A program made the position numbers and the translations under genes. From contig OZ037933.1 in NCBI GenBank assembly GCA_964035575.1, positions 558,001 to 622,000 on the forward strand: DNA of 64,000 nucleotides, written 5' to 3'. Origin of the DNA: Rhynchopus sp. YZ270_cl-10 (taxonomy: Eukaryota; Euglenozoa; Diplonemea; Diplonemida; Diplonemidae). Each line of letters starts with the position of its first letter. Position 1 is the first letter of the stretch. The notes under the pieces are model-generated. The model made no database searches. It was not told the DNA's origin and saw only the letters and a list, made by a program, of their open reading frames with translations. Below are positions 30,527-40,432 of this stretch, piece after piece.

Positions 30527-33046
30527 TCATACGCCCCTCTTTGAGCCTTGATCGAAGGAGACTATTGGCGTACCCGTTCCACCTTTCGATGTCGTCTCAT
30601 ACCTCGTACCCGTAGTGCTCTGGGAGCTCTGACGCACACCTTTGTCACTTGCCTCACCAGGAACATATAACCCAAACTCAGCCTTCGGGGTAAACTTGCG
30701 CTCAGCATATGCCTGCAGAAAACAGGGACACGACGCAGGAGGTGCGGGTGGCTCCTCATCAAAGAGCCCGTGGATGACAGAAAGAGCAAACCTGTTCTCC
30801 GCGTAGAACACAAGAGCCTCCTTCTCACGCGACTCGAACTGATACATCCATTCCTCCGTCGTCACCTTGATAGCACGCACCACCTCAGCAACAGCAATCA
30901 CCTGGTTCTTCCTCATGATCGCGTCAACAATGCGGAACACAAAGTCCTGCGAAACGCTGTCAAACGCAGTCTGGTCAATCAGTGTCGCACCCGTGCGTCG
31001 CTTTGTGAACCGCTCCATCGTGGTCACCCAGTCAAGAAGCGGTGTCACAACCGTGAAACGTCGGATGATGTGGTTCCCGATGTTGCCCACCTTTGCCTTC
31101 CCGTGTACACTCGCCATCGAAAGGTTGTGGTGTGTTTTACGTCGCAGGTCAAAGCTGCACTTCAGAGGCTGTGAAGTGAGTTCTCCCAGATGCACCTTCT
31201 TTGCAGTGTTGAAGCCGATGCAGAATCGGTCCCCTTGCTGGATGTCCACCGTTCCAGAGAAGGCAGCTGCACAGGTGTGCACAACCGACACAATAACCGC
31301 GTGATTGGTAATAGTTATCATCTCATCTGCGTCAGCCACATCTGACGACCAGTTCATGACGTTGATGGCAAGAACGGCCACCTTCCTTCGCAGCTCGAGG
31401 TGCAGAGCTAACTTCTGCAGTCCGCTGTTGCTTTGACTACTACACGACTTTGCGGAAAGCGCAGACTCCCCTGATTGAAATTCCTCATCCACTCCTGAAG
31501 TCGGGGATACTGGGCCGCTGCCCTCGTCGTCACTGTGCTCGCTCACGTACGATGCGTCCTCATTCTCCTTGGAGGCAAGCACCTGCTCAGGGATGAAGGT
31601 CCTGAACTCCTCAAGGTTGCCCACAGTGGCGCGCATGCCACGCATCAGGTTGCGTATCTCCTTCACCATGACAGCAGTTCCGGCGTAGCGTGTGATTGCT
31701 TCCTGTGCCTCCTCCGTGCGCATGTTGCCTGTGTGGAGAATTGCGCTTGACAGATGCCGAAGGGGAATCGCAATGAACACAACCTCAGCAATGCTGGTCA
31801 GGCTGTCAAAGACAACAACAAGCATAACAAACACAATCAAGTAGTTCAGTGCCTCCCGCACCTTGTCCTCCACAACAGACACGGGACGCATCCAAAGCAG
31901 TTCAAACTCCCGTGAGACCCACTCACGGCGCATGAAGTACTCACTTCCACCAGCAGCCTTGCGCAGGAAGACACCTGTGGGATGTGCACCCAACTGGTCA
32001 AAGGCATCCTGCACAGCCCCTTTGTAGTGCCATGATATGTTGCGGAAGCAGTTCATTTCACGTGTTGCCTCATACCCACTGTAGCCCTTCCCTTTGCACT
32101 CAGGTGCAACCAAGTCGAACCCAGGCTCTGTTGAAGCAATCACTCGTCCTTCCCCTCTTTGCACAAAAAACACCATGGTTTCAGGAGGCAGGTCTATGTC
32201 AGCTGAGAGCACTTTGTCGTAAGCCGTTGTCAAGTAGCCGACAGCGACACGAACAGCTTTGTAAACATGCCACGGGTGTGGGGCAGGTGGTGGCTCAAAG
32301 ATGCCATTCAGGTTATAATATCCGTACAGGTGGTCCTTCTCTGGGGAATGCCACAGCTGTGGACCCACAATACTCTCTGCGTGTGCATCAGGGAGGACAG
32401 TTGCACGCGTATAGCCCCGGGCTGTGTCAATCACGTCGTTCCTCGGATCCATTGTGTACGTGATGCCGTCAGCTGCGTGTCCCTGAATCCGATACCCCCA
32501 GACATAAAGATAATCCCCCGGCAACCCAGTCTGCAAGTCCATTTGGTATGTATGTGCCTGCAGACCTCCGTCAATCATGGTGGGACGTGCAAATGGGCCT
32601 CCAATAGCACCGACCATTTCCTTGCTTCCGTCAGGGAATACATCAAGCCAGACACACGAGTACACTGCAGACGAGTTTTCTACGTTGAGTGGTCCGTATG
32701 GCTGCAGTGCGATGGCGACCGCATAGATCGTCTGTGAAGCGTTAGTTTGCGTGAACATCAAGCCAAGCATGGAACGTGCCCACTCCTCTGTGTCGTTCCC
32801 CTTGATCTGTGCTGGTGAGAAGAAAAACTGTTTGCTCACAGTGGTGTGGTCGATCATTGAGTCTTCAATCGCACGCAGACCGTCCCGCAACCCACGCACC
32901 TCACTTTGTGATGTCGAATTAAGTGCATCCTCAAGAGACTCGATACCCTGGAAGTAGATGATCAGGCCTCCAGCCAGCGAGGAGGTGGTGCTCACAAGCA
33001 TCGCCGTGGCAAGCACGAGAATGATGGGGATGTCGCATTGTGGCAT
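30527..33046 (-). CDS. two-pass membrane receptor with degenerate class III cyclase domain, copy 1
   Basis: 839 residues from the ATG at 33046. A signal-anchor helix lies at about residues 6-32. An extracytoplasmic region of about 370 residues follows, with several NxS/T sites (for example NAS, NSS, NIS) and the general look of a Cache-type sensor. A second helix lies at about 402-429. An intracellular linker includes EEFRTFIPEQVL (about 479-490), a motif known ahead of cyclase domains of protist receptor cyclases. A nucleotidyl cyclase-like domain follows at about 553-720 (GKAKVGNIGNHIIRRFTVVT). The first metal Asp of active cyclases aligns with Asn (VLAINVMNW), whereas the second is kept (QQGDRF), so it may be a regulatory pseudocyclase. 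Tandem paralogue of 35111-37750. The frame is open upstream through a Thr-rich stretch without an ATG. Confidence 0.8.
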   Translation of the reverse strand: MPQCDIPIILVLATAMLVSTTSSLAGGLIIYFQGIESLEDALNSTSQSEVRGLRDGLRAIEDSMIDHTTVSKQFFFSPAQIKGNDTEEWARSMLGLMFTQTNASQTIYAVAIALQPYGPLNVENSSAVYSCVWLDVFPDGSKEMVGAIGGPFARPTMIDGGLQAHTYQMDLQTGLPGDYLYVWGYRIQGHAADGITYTMDPRNDVIDTARGYTRATVLPDAHAESIVGPQLWHSPEKDHLYGYYNLNGIFEPPPAPHPWHVYKAVRVAVGYLTTAYDKVLSADIDLPPETMVFFVQRGEGRVIASTEPGFDLVAPECKGKGYSGYEATREMNCFRNISWHYKGAVQDAFDQLGAHPTGVFLRKAAGGSEYFMRREWVSREFELLWMRPVSVVEDKVREALNYLIVFVMLVVVFDSLTSIAEVVFIAIPLRHLSSAILHTGNMRTEEAQEAITRYAGTAVMVKEIRNLMRGMRATVGNLEEFRTFIPEQVLASKENEDASYVSEHSDDEGSGPVSPTSGVDEEFQSGESALSAKSCSSQSNSGLQKLALHLELRRKVAVLAINVMNWSSDVADADEMITITNHAVIVSVVHTCAAAFSGTVDIQQGDRFCIGFNTAKKVHLGELTSQPLKCSFDLRRKTHHNLSMASVHGKAKVGNIGNHIIRRFTVVTPLLDWVTTMERFTKRRTGATLIDQTAFDSVSQDFVFRIVDAIMRKNQVIAVAEVVRAIKVTTEEWMYQFESREKEALVFYAENRFALSVIHGLFDEEPPAPPASCPCFLQAYAERKFTPKAEFGLYVPGEASDKGVRQSSQSTTGTRYETTSKGGTGTPIVSFDQGSKRGV

Positions 33047-33068
33047 TGTCGCACAGATAGTGCGCCTG

Positions 33069-33100
33069 TGTGTGGTGGTGGTGGTGGTGGTGGTTGTGGT
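33069..33100. repeat. GTG/CAC microsatellite in a 5' leader
   Basis: A trinucleotide run lies between the acceptor at 33124 and the ATG at 33046. It is also present in the paralogue at 37778-37804. Confidence 0.8.
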
Positions 33101-33123
33101 GGGCACGGGAGCGGGTTGTGGCC

Positions 33124-33150
33124 CTGAGGAAGCACATAGTACATCGGATG
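33124..33150 (-). promoter_or_regulatory. AG acceptor of cyclase-like copy 1
   Basis: The minus strand reads GTGCTTCCTCAG, then GGCCACAACC. The leader is 77 bases. Confidence 0.55.
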
Positions 33151-33206
33151 GGGCGCGACGTTAGAAAGCTCAGGGAAACTATCATGATGAATGTGACCAC
33201 CTGCAC

Positions 33207-33232
33207 ACACACACACACACACACACAGACAC
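33207..33232. repeat. CA microsatellite
   Basis: About 13 CA units. Confidence 0.9.
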
Positions 33233-33751
33233 ATTTTACTGGCAAAGCATATCATCCGCAATGCGGATAATCGCCGCTATGTGCCATCAGCGGAGAACGC
33301 ACCAACACCGCTGGTGGGAGAGCCCATTCCCTTTCCAACAATATGGTATTTGAGAGGGTAGCAAAGTTCGAGAGACTAACGGGGAGAGGGAAAAAATAAG
33401 GTGGCCTGTAGCTTCTAAAAATGCAATGAGGGAGGTGGAGAGGTGTGATTCGTAGTTACTGATTGTACCGCGAGAGGATGCCGGGCTGGGACACAAAAAA
33501 GGGTAATTTACACTCTCCTAACGACAGGTACAAAGAAAAGAAAGAAGGGGAGGCTTAGATAATCCTTGAGATTGGGCACCTATGCAACAATCAGAGGGAT
33601 TGAGGGGAAAGGGGGCGACTGATGAGCTGGTATGTTCAGGTGTTCTTGCACCATGCAACTCTTTTGCACTATTTTCAGAAGAAACCCTGCAAAAGAAGCT
33701 GCAGAAAAAAAAAAAAGAAAAAAAAACCAGCAAAACGGGAGAGAAAAAAAA

Positions 33752-33797
33752 GTTTATGAGATGATCCTAAACCTCTCGTTGCATAGTCACCTTAAAT
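33752..33797 (+). repeat. R2 hairpin cassette
   Basis: GAGATGATCCTAAACCTCTC, then GTTGCATAGTCACCTT. Confidence 0.6.
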
Positions 33798-33799
33798 AA

Positions 33800-33875
33800 A
33801 AAAGGTGAAGTTTATAGTGCAAAACGCCTCTGGGATGCAGGGCACTGACACTCCGCGGGTTATCGAACCCCGGAG
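33800..33875 (+). repeat. R5 cassette (family description)
   Basis: R5 reads GAAGTTKAAAGTGCAAACGCC, a variable middle, then CTCCGCGGGTTATCG and AACCCCGGAG, which form a strong hairpin with an ATCG loop. Copies are at 13511, 13877 (partial), 30047 (partial), here, 38280 and 40383. It follows R2 directly here, as R6 follows R5 at 30105. Confidence 0.7.
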
Positions 33876-35110
33876 TGTTTGGGAGACAATCATTTCCCCA
33901 TCCTGACTGGAAAGGGGTGATAACGTGGTATAAAGACTTCAAGAAAAACGCGTTGTCCTGGAACACAACACTGGGCCTCTGTTGAATCCAATGAGCGCTG
34001 GGGCGCCGACGGAACGGAGGGAATGCACATGATGCCTCTTCACACCAGGGAATGGGGTGCGGAGTTTCGCTGTTAATGCTCGAATGTTAGCTTTTGCGAT
34101 GAGTCTTTGCATGACCAGTCCACACGGATGTTTGAGGCCTGTTTGGCGAGGGGAAAATATAACAAAAGTACGCTGGTCAATAGAAGGTGTAAAAAATAAA
34201 TATGATGACCTCTCCATACCACAGTGTCAACCAGGGGGGCCGCCCGGGGGCGGAGCACAACCGCTCGCCGGCCGGCGGCCCACCGAAATAAAGGGACACA
34301 ATCCGGTTCAGCATCACAGTATCACAAATTAAAAATAGTGCAATACGGGACTACTACATGACTGTGTAACCCGGACAACATGCTAAGGAACGTGCTTTTT
34401 GTGTGGTAGATACTATGCAAAAAGTATGTCACCAGTTAAGCAGGTTACTTAACAAGGAAAATAACGTATTTCCCGGGTTATATGGTCGAACACAACTTGA
34501 AAAAGTTGGGAAGAGCACTAGAGGGTGGAAAGCAGTATTCCCAGTGATGCAACTACACTGCTGCAACGTCCGTGCGGCAGGAAAGACGAGAGAGCGGAGA
34601 AAATTTATAAAATAAAAATAAAATAAAAAAGACCAGAAACCAGAAACCTGAAAGAAGTGGGAGTGGATATCCCTTGCAGACATTAAAAATTAGCCATTAA
34701 AGTGCGGAAACACTTTAAAGGGTAGTGCAACAAAGGAAAATGCACCTGAACACTTCGTCACATAGCAAATAGGCAAGTTACTTCACGATTATTGTTTAAC
34801 TGTGCATCAATGTCAAAAACATAAACCTGACCTCCTGACACGACAAAAAGAAAGCCAACGTTCAGATCTTGTATAACAGTATTTCCCCTTGAATCCTTTC
34901 ACCGTTGCGCCAAATAGATTATTACTTCTATCGTGGCCAAATTTTGCGTCCTTTTAATATGGTTGTGTTCAACGAAAAACACCGTTATATTTTTTTATTG
35001 TTATCAAGATCAGTTGGCGGATGATACTGTTCAGTTTTATTTTAAAAATCAACACTTTGCAAAGTGGTCGTGCAGCAGCTCTCTTGCCCGCTGGAACTAA
35101 ACTCCGTTGT
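33876..35110. other. gene-free stretch between the paralogues
   Basis: A minus-strand frame at 33939-34217 and a GC-rich GGGGGGCCGCCCGGGGG stretch near 34233 were noted, but no domain or splice evidence supports a gene. The rest is AT-rich. Confidence 0.4.
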
Positions 35111-37750
35111 TTACAGCATATTTTTCTTTCCTGCGGATTGGTCAAAACAGACTATTGGTGTCACGGTTGATCGTTCTCGAGGGCCAACGTCGGAGGCTGG
35201 CTCAGTCACGCCCTTCTCGCCAACACCTTCGTCCACGCTCTCCTCTGCTAAGCTCTGCTCGTAATATGGTGTGTCGTCTGCTCCCTTCCAGTCCAGACTT
35301 TTGCGGCGCGAATCATTCGACAGAAAGAAGCCGAACAAATCCTTCGGGGTAAACCTATGCTCAGCATATGCCTGCAGAAAACAGGGACACGACGCAGGAG
35401 GTGCGGGTGGCTCCTCATCAAAGAGCCCGTGGATGACAGAAAGAGCAAACCTGTTCTCCGCGTAGAACACAAGAGCCTCCTTCTCACGCGACTCGAACTG
35501 ATACATCCATTCCTCCGTCGTCACCTTGATAGCACGCACCACCTCAGCAACAGCAATCACCTGGTTCTTCCTCATGATCGCGTCAACAATGCGGAACACA
35601 AAGTCCTGCGAAACGCTGTCAAACGCAGTCTGGTCAATCAGTGTCGCACCCGTGCGTCGCTTTGTGAAGCTCTCCATCATCATGACCCAGTTCAGAAGCG
35701 GTGTCACAACCGTGAAACGTCGGATGATGTGGTTCCCGATGTTGCCCACCTTTGCCTTCCCGTGTACACTCGCCATCGAAAGGTTGTGGTGTGTTTTGCG
35801 TCGCAGGTCAAAGCTGCACTTCAGAGGCTGTGAAGTGAGTTCTCCCAGATGCACCTTCTTTGCAGTGTTGAAGCCGATGCAGAAACGGTCCCCTTGCTGG
35901 ATGTCCACCGTTCCAGAGAAGGCAGCTGCACAGGTGTGCACAACCGACACAATGAGAGAGTGGTTCGATATCATTATCATCTCGTCCAGCTCCGCCACGT
36001 CTATAGACCAGTTCATGACGTTTATGGCAAGAACGGCCACCTTCCTTCGCAGCTCGAGGTGCAGAGCTAACTTCTGCAGTCCGTTGCGACTGCTCTGGCT
36101 TGTATGCGACTTTGCAGACTTGCATGAAATGATGGACTCCGCAGACTCCGTGGGAGCCTCCGTGAGCTCAGCATCTCCCTGCCCATCGCCAGAGTTATCA
36201 TTGCCTTTGTAGTTGTCGTCGTCGTCGTCGTCACCACTGTGCTCGCTCACGTACGATGCATCCTCATTCTCCTTGGAGGCAAGCACCTGCTCAGGGATGA
36301 AGGTCCTGAACTCCTCAAGGTTGCCCACAGTGGCGCGCATGCCACGCATCAGGTTGCGTATCTCCTTCACCATGACAGCAGTTCCGGTGTAGCGTGTGAT
36401 TGCTTCCTGTGCCTCCTCCGTGCGCATGTTGCCTGTGTGGAGAATTGCGCTTGACAGATGCCGAAGGGGAATCGCAATGAACACAACCTCAGCAATGCTG
36501 GTCAGGCTGTCAAAGACAACAACAAGCATAACAAACACAATCAAGTAGTTCAGTGCCTCCCGCACCTTGTCCTCCACAACAGACACGGGACGTATCCAAA
36601 GCAGTTCAAACTCCCGTGAGACCCACTCACGGCGCATGAAGTACTCACTTCCACCAGCAGCCTTGCGCAGGAAGACCCCGGGGCGATGGGCACCCAACTG
36701 GTCAAAGGCATCCTGCACAGCCCCTTTGTAGTGCCATGATATGTTGCGGAAGCAGTGTATTTCACGTGTTGCCTCATACCCACGATATCCCTTCCCTTTG
36801 CACTCAGGTGCAATCAAGTCGAACCCAGGCTCTGTTGAAGCAATCACTCGTCCTGTCCCTCTGTCCACAAAAATCACCATGGTTTCGGGAGGCAGGTCTA
36901 TGTCAGCTGAGAGCACTTTGTCGTAAGCCGTTGTCAAGTAGCCGACAGAGACACGAACAGCTTTGTAAACATGCCACGGGTGTGGGGCAGGTGGTGGCTC
37001 AAAGATGCCGTCGAGGTTGTGATATCCGTACAGGTGGTCCAACTCTGGAGAATGCCATAGTCGTGGGCCCGCAAACTTCTCTGCGTGTGCATCAGGGAGG
37101 ACAGTTGCACGCGTATAGCCATTTTCTGCGTCAATCACGTCGTTCCTCGGATCCATTGTGTACGTGATGCCGTCAGCTGCGTGCCCAGCCATCCGATACC
37201 CCCAGACATAAAGCTTTTTCCCCGGCAACCCAGTCTGCAAGTCCATTTGGTATGTATGTGCCTGCACACCTCCGTCAATCATGGTGGGACGTTCAAATGG
37301 GCCACCCAAGGCACCGACCATTTCCTTGCTTCCGTTACGAAACACATCAAGCCAGACGCATATGTACATTGCAGACGAGTTTTCTACGTTGAGTGGTCCG
37401 TATGGCTGAAGCGCTATCGCAACCATGTATATGGTCTGCGAAGCGTTGGTTTGCGTGAACATCAAGCCAAGCATGGAACGTGCCCACTCCCCTGTGTCGT
37501 TCCCCTTGATCTGTGTTGGTGAGAAGAAGAACTGTTTGTCCACAGTGGTGTGGTCGATCATTGAGTCTTCAATCGCACGCAGACCGTCCCGCAACCCACG
37601 CACCTCACTTTGTGATGTCGAATTAAGTGCATCCTCAAGAGACTCGATACCCTGGAAGTAGATGATCAGGCCTCCAGCCAGCGAGGAGGTGGTGCTCACA
37701 AGCATCGCTGTGGCAAGCACGAGAATGATGGGGATGTCGCATTGTGGCAT
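35111..37750 (-). CDS. two-pass membrane receptor with degenerate class III cyclase domain, copy 2
   Basis: 879 residues from the ATG at 37750. It has the same layout as copy 1: N-terminal helix, N-glycosylatable outer domain, second helix (YLIVFVMLVVVFDSLTSIAE), EEFRTFIPEQVL linker and cyclase-like domain ending before CPCFLQAYAE. The two genes are close to identical over most of the coding region, which indicates a recent tandem duplication with a spacing of about 4.6 kb. They differ in three blocks: the acidic linker (here a run of Asp, GDDDDDDNY, against SDDEGSGP), scattered outer-domain positions, and the last 80 or so residues. The first metal Asp is also Asn here (VLAINVMNW). An upstream out-of-frame ATG at 37823 is absent from copy 1. 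Confidence 0.8.
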   Translation of the reverse strand: MPQCDIPIILVLATAMLVSTTSSLAGGLIIYFQGIESLEDALNSTSQSEVRGLRDGLRAIEDSMIDHTTVDKQFFFSPTQIKGNDTGEWARSMLGLMFTQTNASQTIYMVAIALQPYGPLNVENSSAMYICVWLDVFRNGSKEMVGALGGPFERPTMIDGGVQAHTYQMDLQTGLPGKKLYVWGYRMAGHAADGITYTMDPRNDVIDAENGYTRATVLPDAHAEKFAGPRLWHSPELDHLYGYHNLDGIFEPPPAPHPWHVYKAVRVSVGYLTTAYDKVLSADIDLPPETMVIFVDRGTGRVIASTEPGFDLIAPECKGKGYRGYEATREIHCFRNISWHYKGAVQDAFDQLGAHRPGVFLRKAAGGSEYFMRREWVSREFELLWIRPVSVVEDKVREALNYLIVFVMLVVVFDSLTSIAEVVFIAIPLRHLSSAILHTGNMRTEEAQEAITRYTGTAVMVKEIRNLMRGMRATVGNLEEFRTFIPEQVLASKENEDASYVSEHSGDDDDDDNYKGNDNSGDGQGDAELTEAPTESAESIISCKSAKSHTSQSSRNGLQKLALHLELRRKVAVLAINVMNWSIDVAELDEMIMISNHSLIVSVVHTCAAAFSGTVDIQQGDRFCIGFNTAKKVHLGELTSQPLKCSFDLRRKTHHNLSMASVHGKAKVGNIGNHIIRRFTVVTPLLNWVMMMESFTKRRTGATLIDQTAFDSVSQDFVFRIVDAIMRKNQVIAVAEVVRAIKVTTEEWMYQFESREKEALVFYAENRFALSVIHGLFDEEPPAPPASCPCFLQAYAEHRFTPKDLFGFFLSNDSRRKSLDWKGADDTPYYEQSLAEESVDEGVGEKGVTEPASDVGPRERSTVTPIVCFDQSAGKKNML

Positions 37751-37827
37751 TGTCGCACAGATAGTGCGCCTGTGTGTGGTGGTGGTGGTTGTGGTGGTTG
37801 TGGTGGGCACGGGAGCGGGTCATGGCC

Positions 37828-37845
37828 CTGAGCTAGAGATGTTAA
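37828..37845 (-). promoter_or_regulatory. AG acceptor of cyclase-like copy 2
   Basis: The minus strand reads TCTCTAGCTCAG, then GGCCATGACC. The leader is 77 bases, as in copy 1. Confidence 0.5.
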
Positions 37846-37877
37846 CTCAGAACAACATCAGAGGACGCTGTGACTAA

Positions 37878-38279
37878 TCTCCCAAGAAAAATAACACATT
37901 GATTGCAGGTTTGCAAGCGCATGCATGTAATTTGTTTTTGAGAAAAAAGGGGTTTTTTATATATAGAGAAAAAAGGGGGGGGGTAACAATGCTAGGCTTT
38001 TTTTTTTTTTCTATTTTTCCTCAAAACATCTTGAGATACAAAAAATGGGAGGGGCAGTTTTTTTTTTTTTTTTTTTTTGTTTTTTTTTTTGTATTTAACT
38101 ATTTGACCCCTTCACGTTGAAGGGGGGAGAGGAGGTGAACACATATCACAGATTGGGAGGAAATGGGATGTTGGGGGATATGCTCTCATCAAAGCAGTAC
38201 CAAAGCAGTGACACTGCACCTCAAGTAGAGAGGGGGAGAGAGAAAAAAAAGAAAAAAAGAAAAAGAAGAAGAAGAAGAA
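37878..38279. other. gene-free stretch
   Basis: T- and A-runs, a polypurine tract with AAG repeats (38250-38284) and no coding signal. Confidence 0.5.
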
Positions 38280-38352
38280 GAAAAGAGCGCCCCACCGTTC
38301 ATCAGCCTATGGGGCGCAAGCTCACCCCGGGTTATCAAACCCCAGAGAGCCC
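38280..38352 (+). repeat. R5 cassette
   Basis: CGCCCCACCGTTCATC, then CCGGGTTATCAAACCCCAG. Confidence 0.6.
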
Positions 38353-38524
38353 TTCGTTTGCCATGCACACGGTTACCATGAGGAAATAACCGAAAAAAGA
38401 GTTGAAAGAAAGCTACACAATGTCACCCAAGAAAGAAGAAAAAAAATTGTTTCATATACTAACTATTCTACTGAATAGCTGGTATAATAGGGTGCACTAA
38501 ATGTACCCAAACGAAATAGAAACT

Positions 38525-38695
38525 TAACACTCATTACACGATAAAACCCATGGGAGAGGTTGTGATGAAACGCACACACCTCGAACCTGTTTGGGTGAGG
38601 AGTGGTCTCTGCAGCACGATTCGTCCCTAGAACCGCAAAGTGTGTTCATGCTTTTGTTTCTATTTCCTCCTTCATTTCATGAGGTGGCAAAAAAA
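38525..38695 (+). repeat. R7 repeat, copy 2
   Basis: Match to 27320-27490. Confidence 0.8.
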
Positions 38696-38749
38696 AATGA
38701 AAAATTGAAAGATCTGCCCTCCCATCGTACACATCTTTGAAAAAAAGAG

Positions 38750-38825
38750 GGTAAAGTTGATAAATGCAGAGGCACGTCCTCCTCCTACTGACCCCAGCAT
38801 TGTGTAGCCTGAACAGCTGAAGATT
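38750..38825 (+). repeat. R6 fragment
   Basis: Diverged R6: AAAGTTGATAAATGCAGAGG, then CCTCCTACTGACCCCAGC. Confidence 0.5.
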
Positions 38826-38967
38826 ATAAAAAGGGATGGGGCAAAAGGTACAGGGGCAAAAAAAAAATGGAGAGGGGAAGGGGGGGAGGCTCGCTATGGA
38901 GAAAGGGGGGGGGATGAGAGGGTTTTCTGCCATGCGTGGAGCCTCTGTTTTTTTTTTTTTTTTTGTT

Positions 38968-39022
38968 TTTTTTGAAAACTTGGTTGTATTAGTGTAGCCA
39001 CCCTGGAGTGTGCTCCACTATA
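38968..39022 (+). repeat. R1 cassette
   Basis: TAGAGTGTG-like subtype (GGAGTGTGCTCC), after a T-run. Confidence 0.8.
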
Positions 39023-39065
39023 CTTTTTCTGTTTTTTTTTTTTTTTGTTTTTTTATATAAACTTG

Positions 39066-39117
39066 TATAAAACTTGGTTGTATTAGTGTAGACACCCGAG
39101 GATGAACTCCACTATTT
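39066..39117 (+). repeat. R1 cassette
   Basis: GAGGATGAA subtype. It lies only about 45 bp from the previous copy, so both subtypes sit side by side. Confidence 0.8.
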
Positions 39118-39337
39118 TTTGTCCGAAGTGGGAAGAGAAAGAGAGAGGGAGAGAGGATTGGCAGACGATGCAACTGAGTATACAATACGATGCAGTAAAT
39201 TGACTTGGCTTTGTGAAAACCAACGGTACAACCACAAGGCATTTATACTTCATCGTCATGTGACCATTGACGTCACCTCCTCTCCTCCCTTCTCCTCACT
39301 CTGTTCCCAGCTTTGGAAGGGGGGCAAAAATAGACGG

Positions 39338-39364
39338 GAATGTGTCTCTCGTGCACAACACATC
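39338..39364 (+). repeat. R3 hairpin cassette
   Basis: GGGAATGTGTCTCTCGTGCAC. Confidence 0.5.
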
Positions 39365-40007
39365 TCGTAAAATTAATATAAAAAAAAAAGAGAGAAAAGT
39401 GGTGATGGGAATGCGCAGACGACGCTACACATTAGGGGATACGGGCAACAGGTAGAGGGGGGGAAGGGGAAGACTCTAACAAAAAAAAAAAAAAAAAAAA
39501 AAGAGGAAGAGGGAGACAAAAAAAAAGAATGGGAAGGGTATCCGGTATTTAGCGTTTTGCAGAGGAATTTTTTTTTTCCCCAGAAATTCTAGGGGGGAAA
39601 AGGGTGGAAAAGGGCTTTTCCATCAAGTGGAAAGTGTTTTTAAAAAATTTTTTTGGGGGAAGGGGCGCTTATAAATACCATGGTGGTGGGGGGGAACAAA
39701 AAAAAAAACAAAACAAAACAAAGCAAAAAAAAGAGGGATCACAGGAGGGGATGGGAAGGAGTCGGGAGAGGGATAACTCTGAATAAATTGCTGGAAGTTT
39801 TTCTTATAAGTATTTCAACATCTGCATTCAATAAATTGAGAGCATGGGTATAGGGATCAACAAAAATGTTCAAAAAAAAAAAGGTACAATCAAAAAAAAG
39901 GGTGAGCGAGAGAGAGAGACTGCTCAATAACATTCAAGCAGAGGAACAATGTTGGTTTTGCGTGCCAGGCACTTCTCGGTGATTTTAGGTACGTGCATAG
40001 GATGACA
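39365..40007. other. gene-free stretch
   Basis: Purine-rich tracts and the third R16 copy (39808-39868). No exon seen. Confidence 0.5.
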
Positions 40008-40201
40008 AAAAATAGAAAACGACTTCAGGATATGACAGTTAAATGAAATAAAGAAAACACTTTTTCGTTTATCGCACCGCAAAAGGATTGTGTTTTTCAC
40101 TGATGAATGTGAGTGATGTTAGTGGAAAAACAATACGCTAAAGCGGGCACGCACCATCCGTCGTTTTCCATTTCTATTCGTCAATGCTTGATAACACAAA
40201 A

Positions 40202-40203
<2 letters not shown>
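40008..40203 (+). repeat. R9 repeat, copy 2 (uninterrupted)
   Basis: Nearly identical to 5409-5597 plus 6152-6170, without the 554 bp insertion. It ends AACACAAAAAAA and runs directly into the AAAAC array. Confidence 0.85.
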
Positions 40204-40232
<29 letters not shown>

Positions 40233-40381
40233 CAAAACAAAACAAAACAAAACAAAACAAAACAAAACAAAACAAAACAAAACAAAACAAAACAAAACAA
40301 AACAAAACAAAACAAAACAAAACAAAACAAAACAAAACAAAACAAAACAAAACAAAACAAAACAAAACAAAACAAAACAAA
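40204..40381. repeat. pentanucleotide array (AAAAC)n
   Basis: About 35 perfect units, likely an expanded tail of the R9 repeat. Both strands are open in all frames only because the unit lacks stops. Confidence 0.95.
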
Positions 40382-40382
40382 A

Positions 40383-40432
40383 AGAGAGAAGTTGAAAGTG
40401 CAAACACCTCACCGGACACTGGCGGACAAAAA
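40383..40432 (+). repeat. R5 cassette
   Basis: GAGAAGTTGAAAGTGCAAAC, then ACCTCACCGGACAC. Confidence 0.6.

Noticed and set aside
33047-33106. Thr-rich N-terminal extension of the cyclase-like proteins
   Set aside because: It would need a GTG start and is the translation of a GTG/CAC microsatellite in the leader; the ATG of MPQCDIPI is used instead. The same holds at 37751-37810.
33939-34217. 92-residue minus-strand open frame
   Set aside because: No domain, acceptor or codon bias supports it.
30770-36212. Plus-strand frames of 130-230 residues over both cyclase-like genes
   Set aside because: The same peptides appear in both copies only because the underlying genes are duplicated; they have no leaders or domains.
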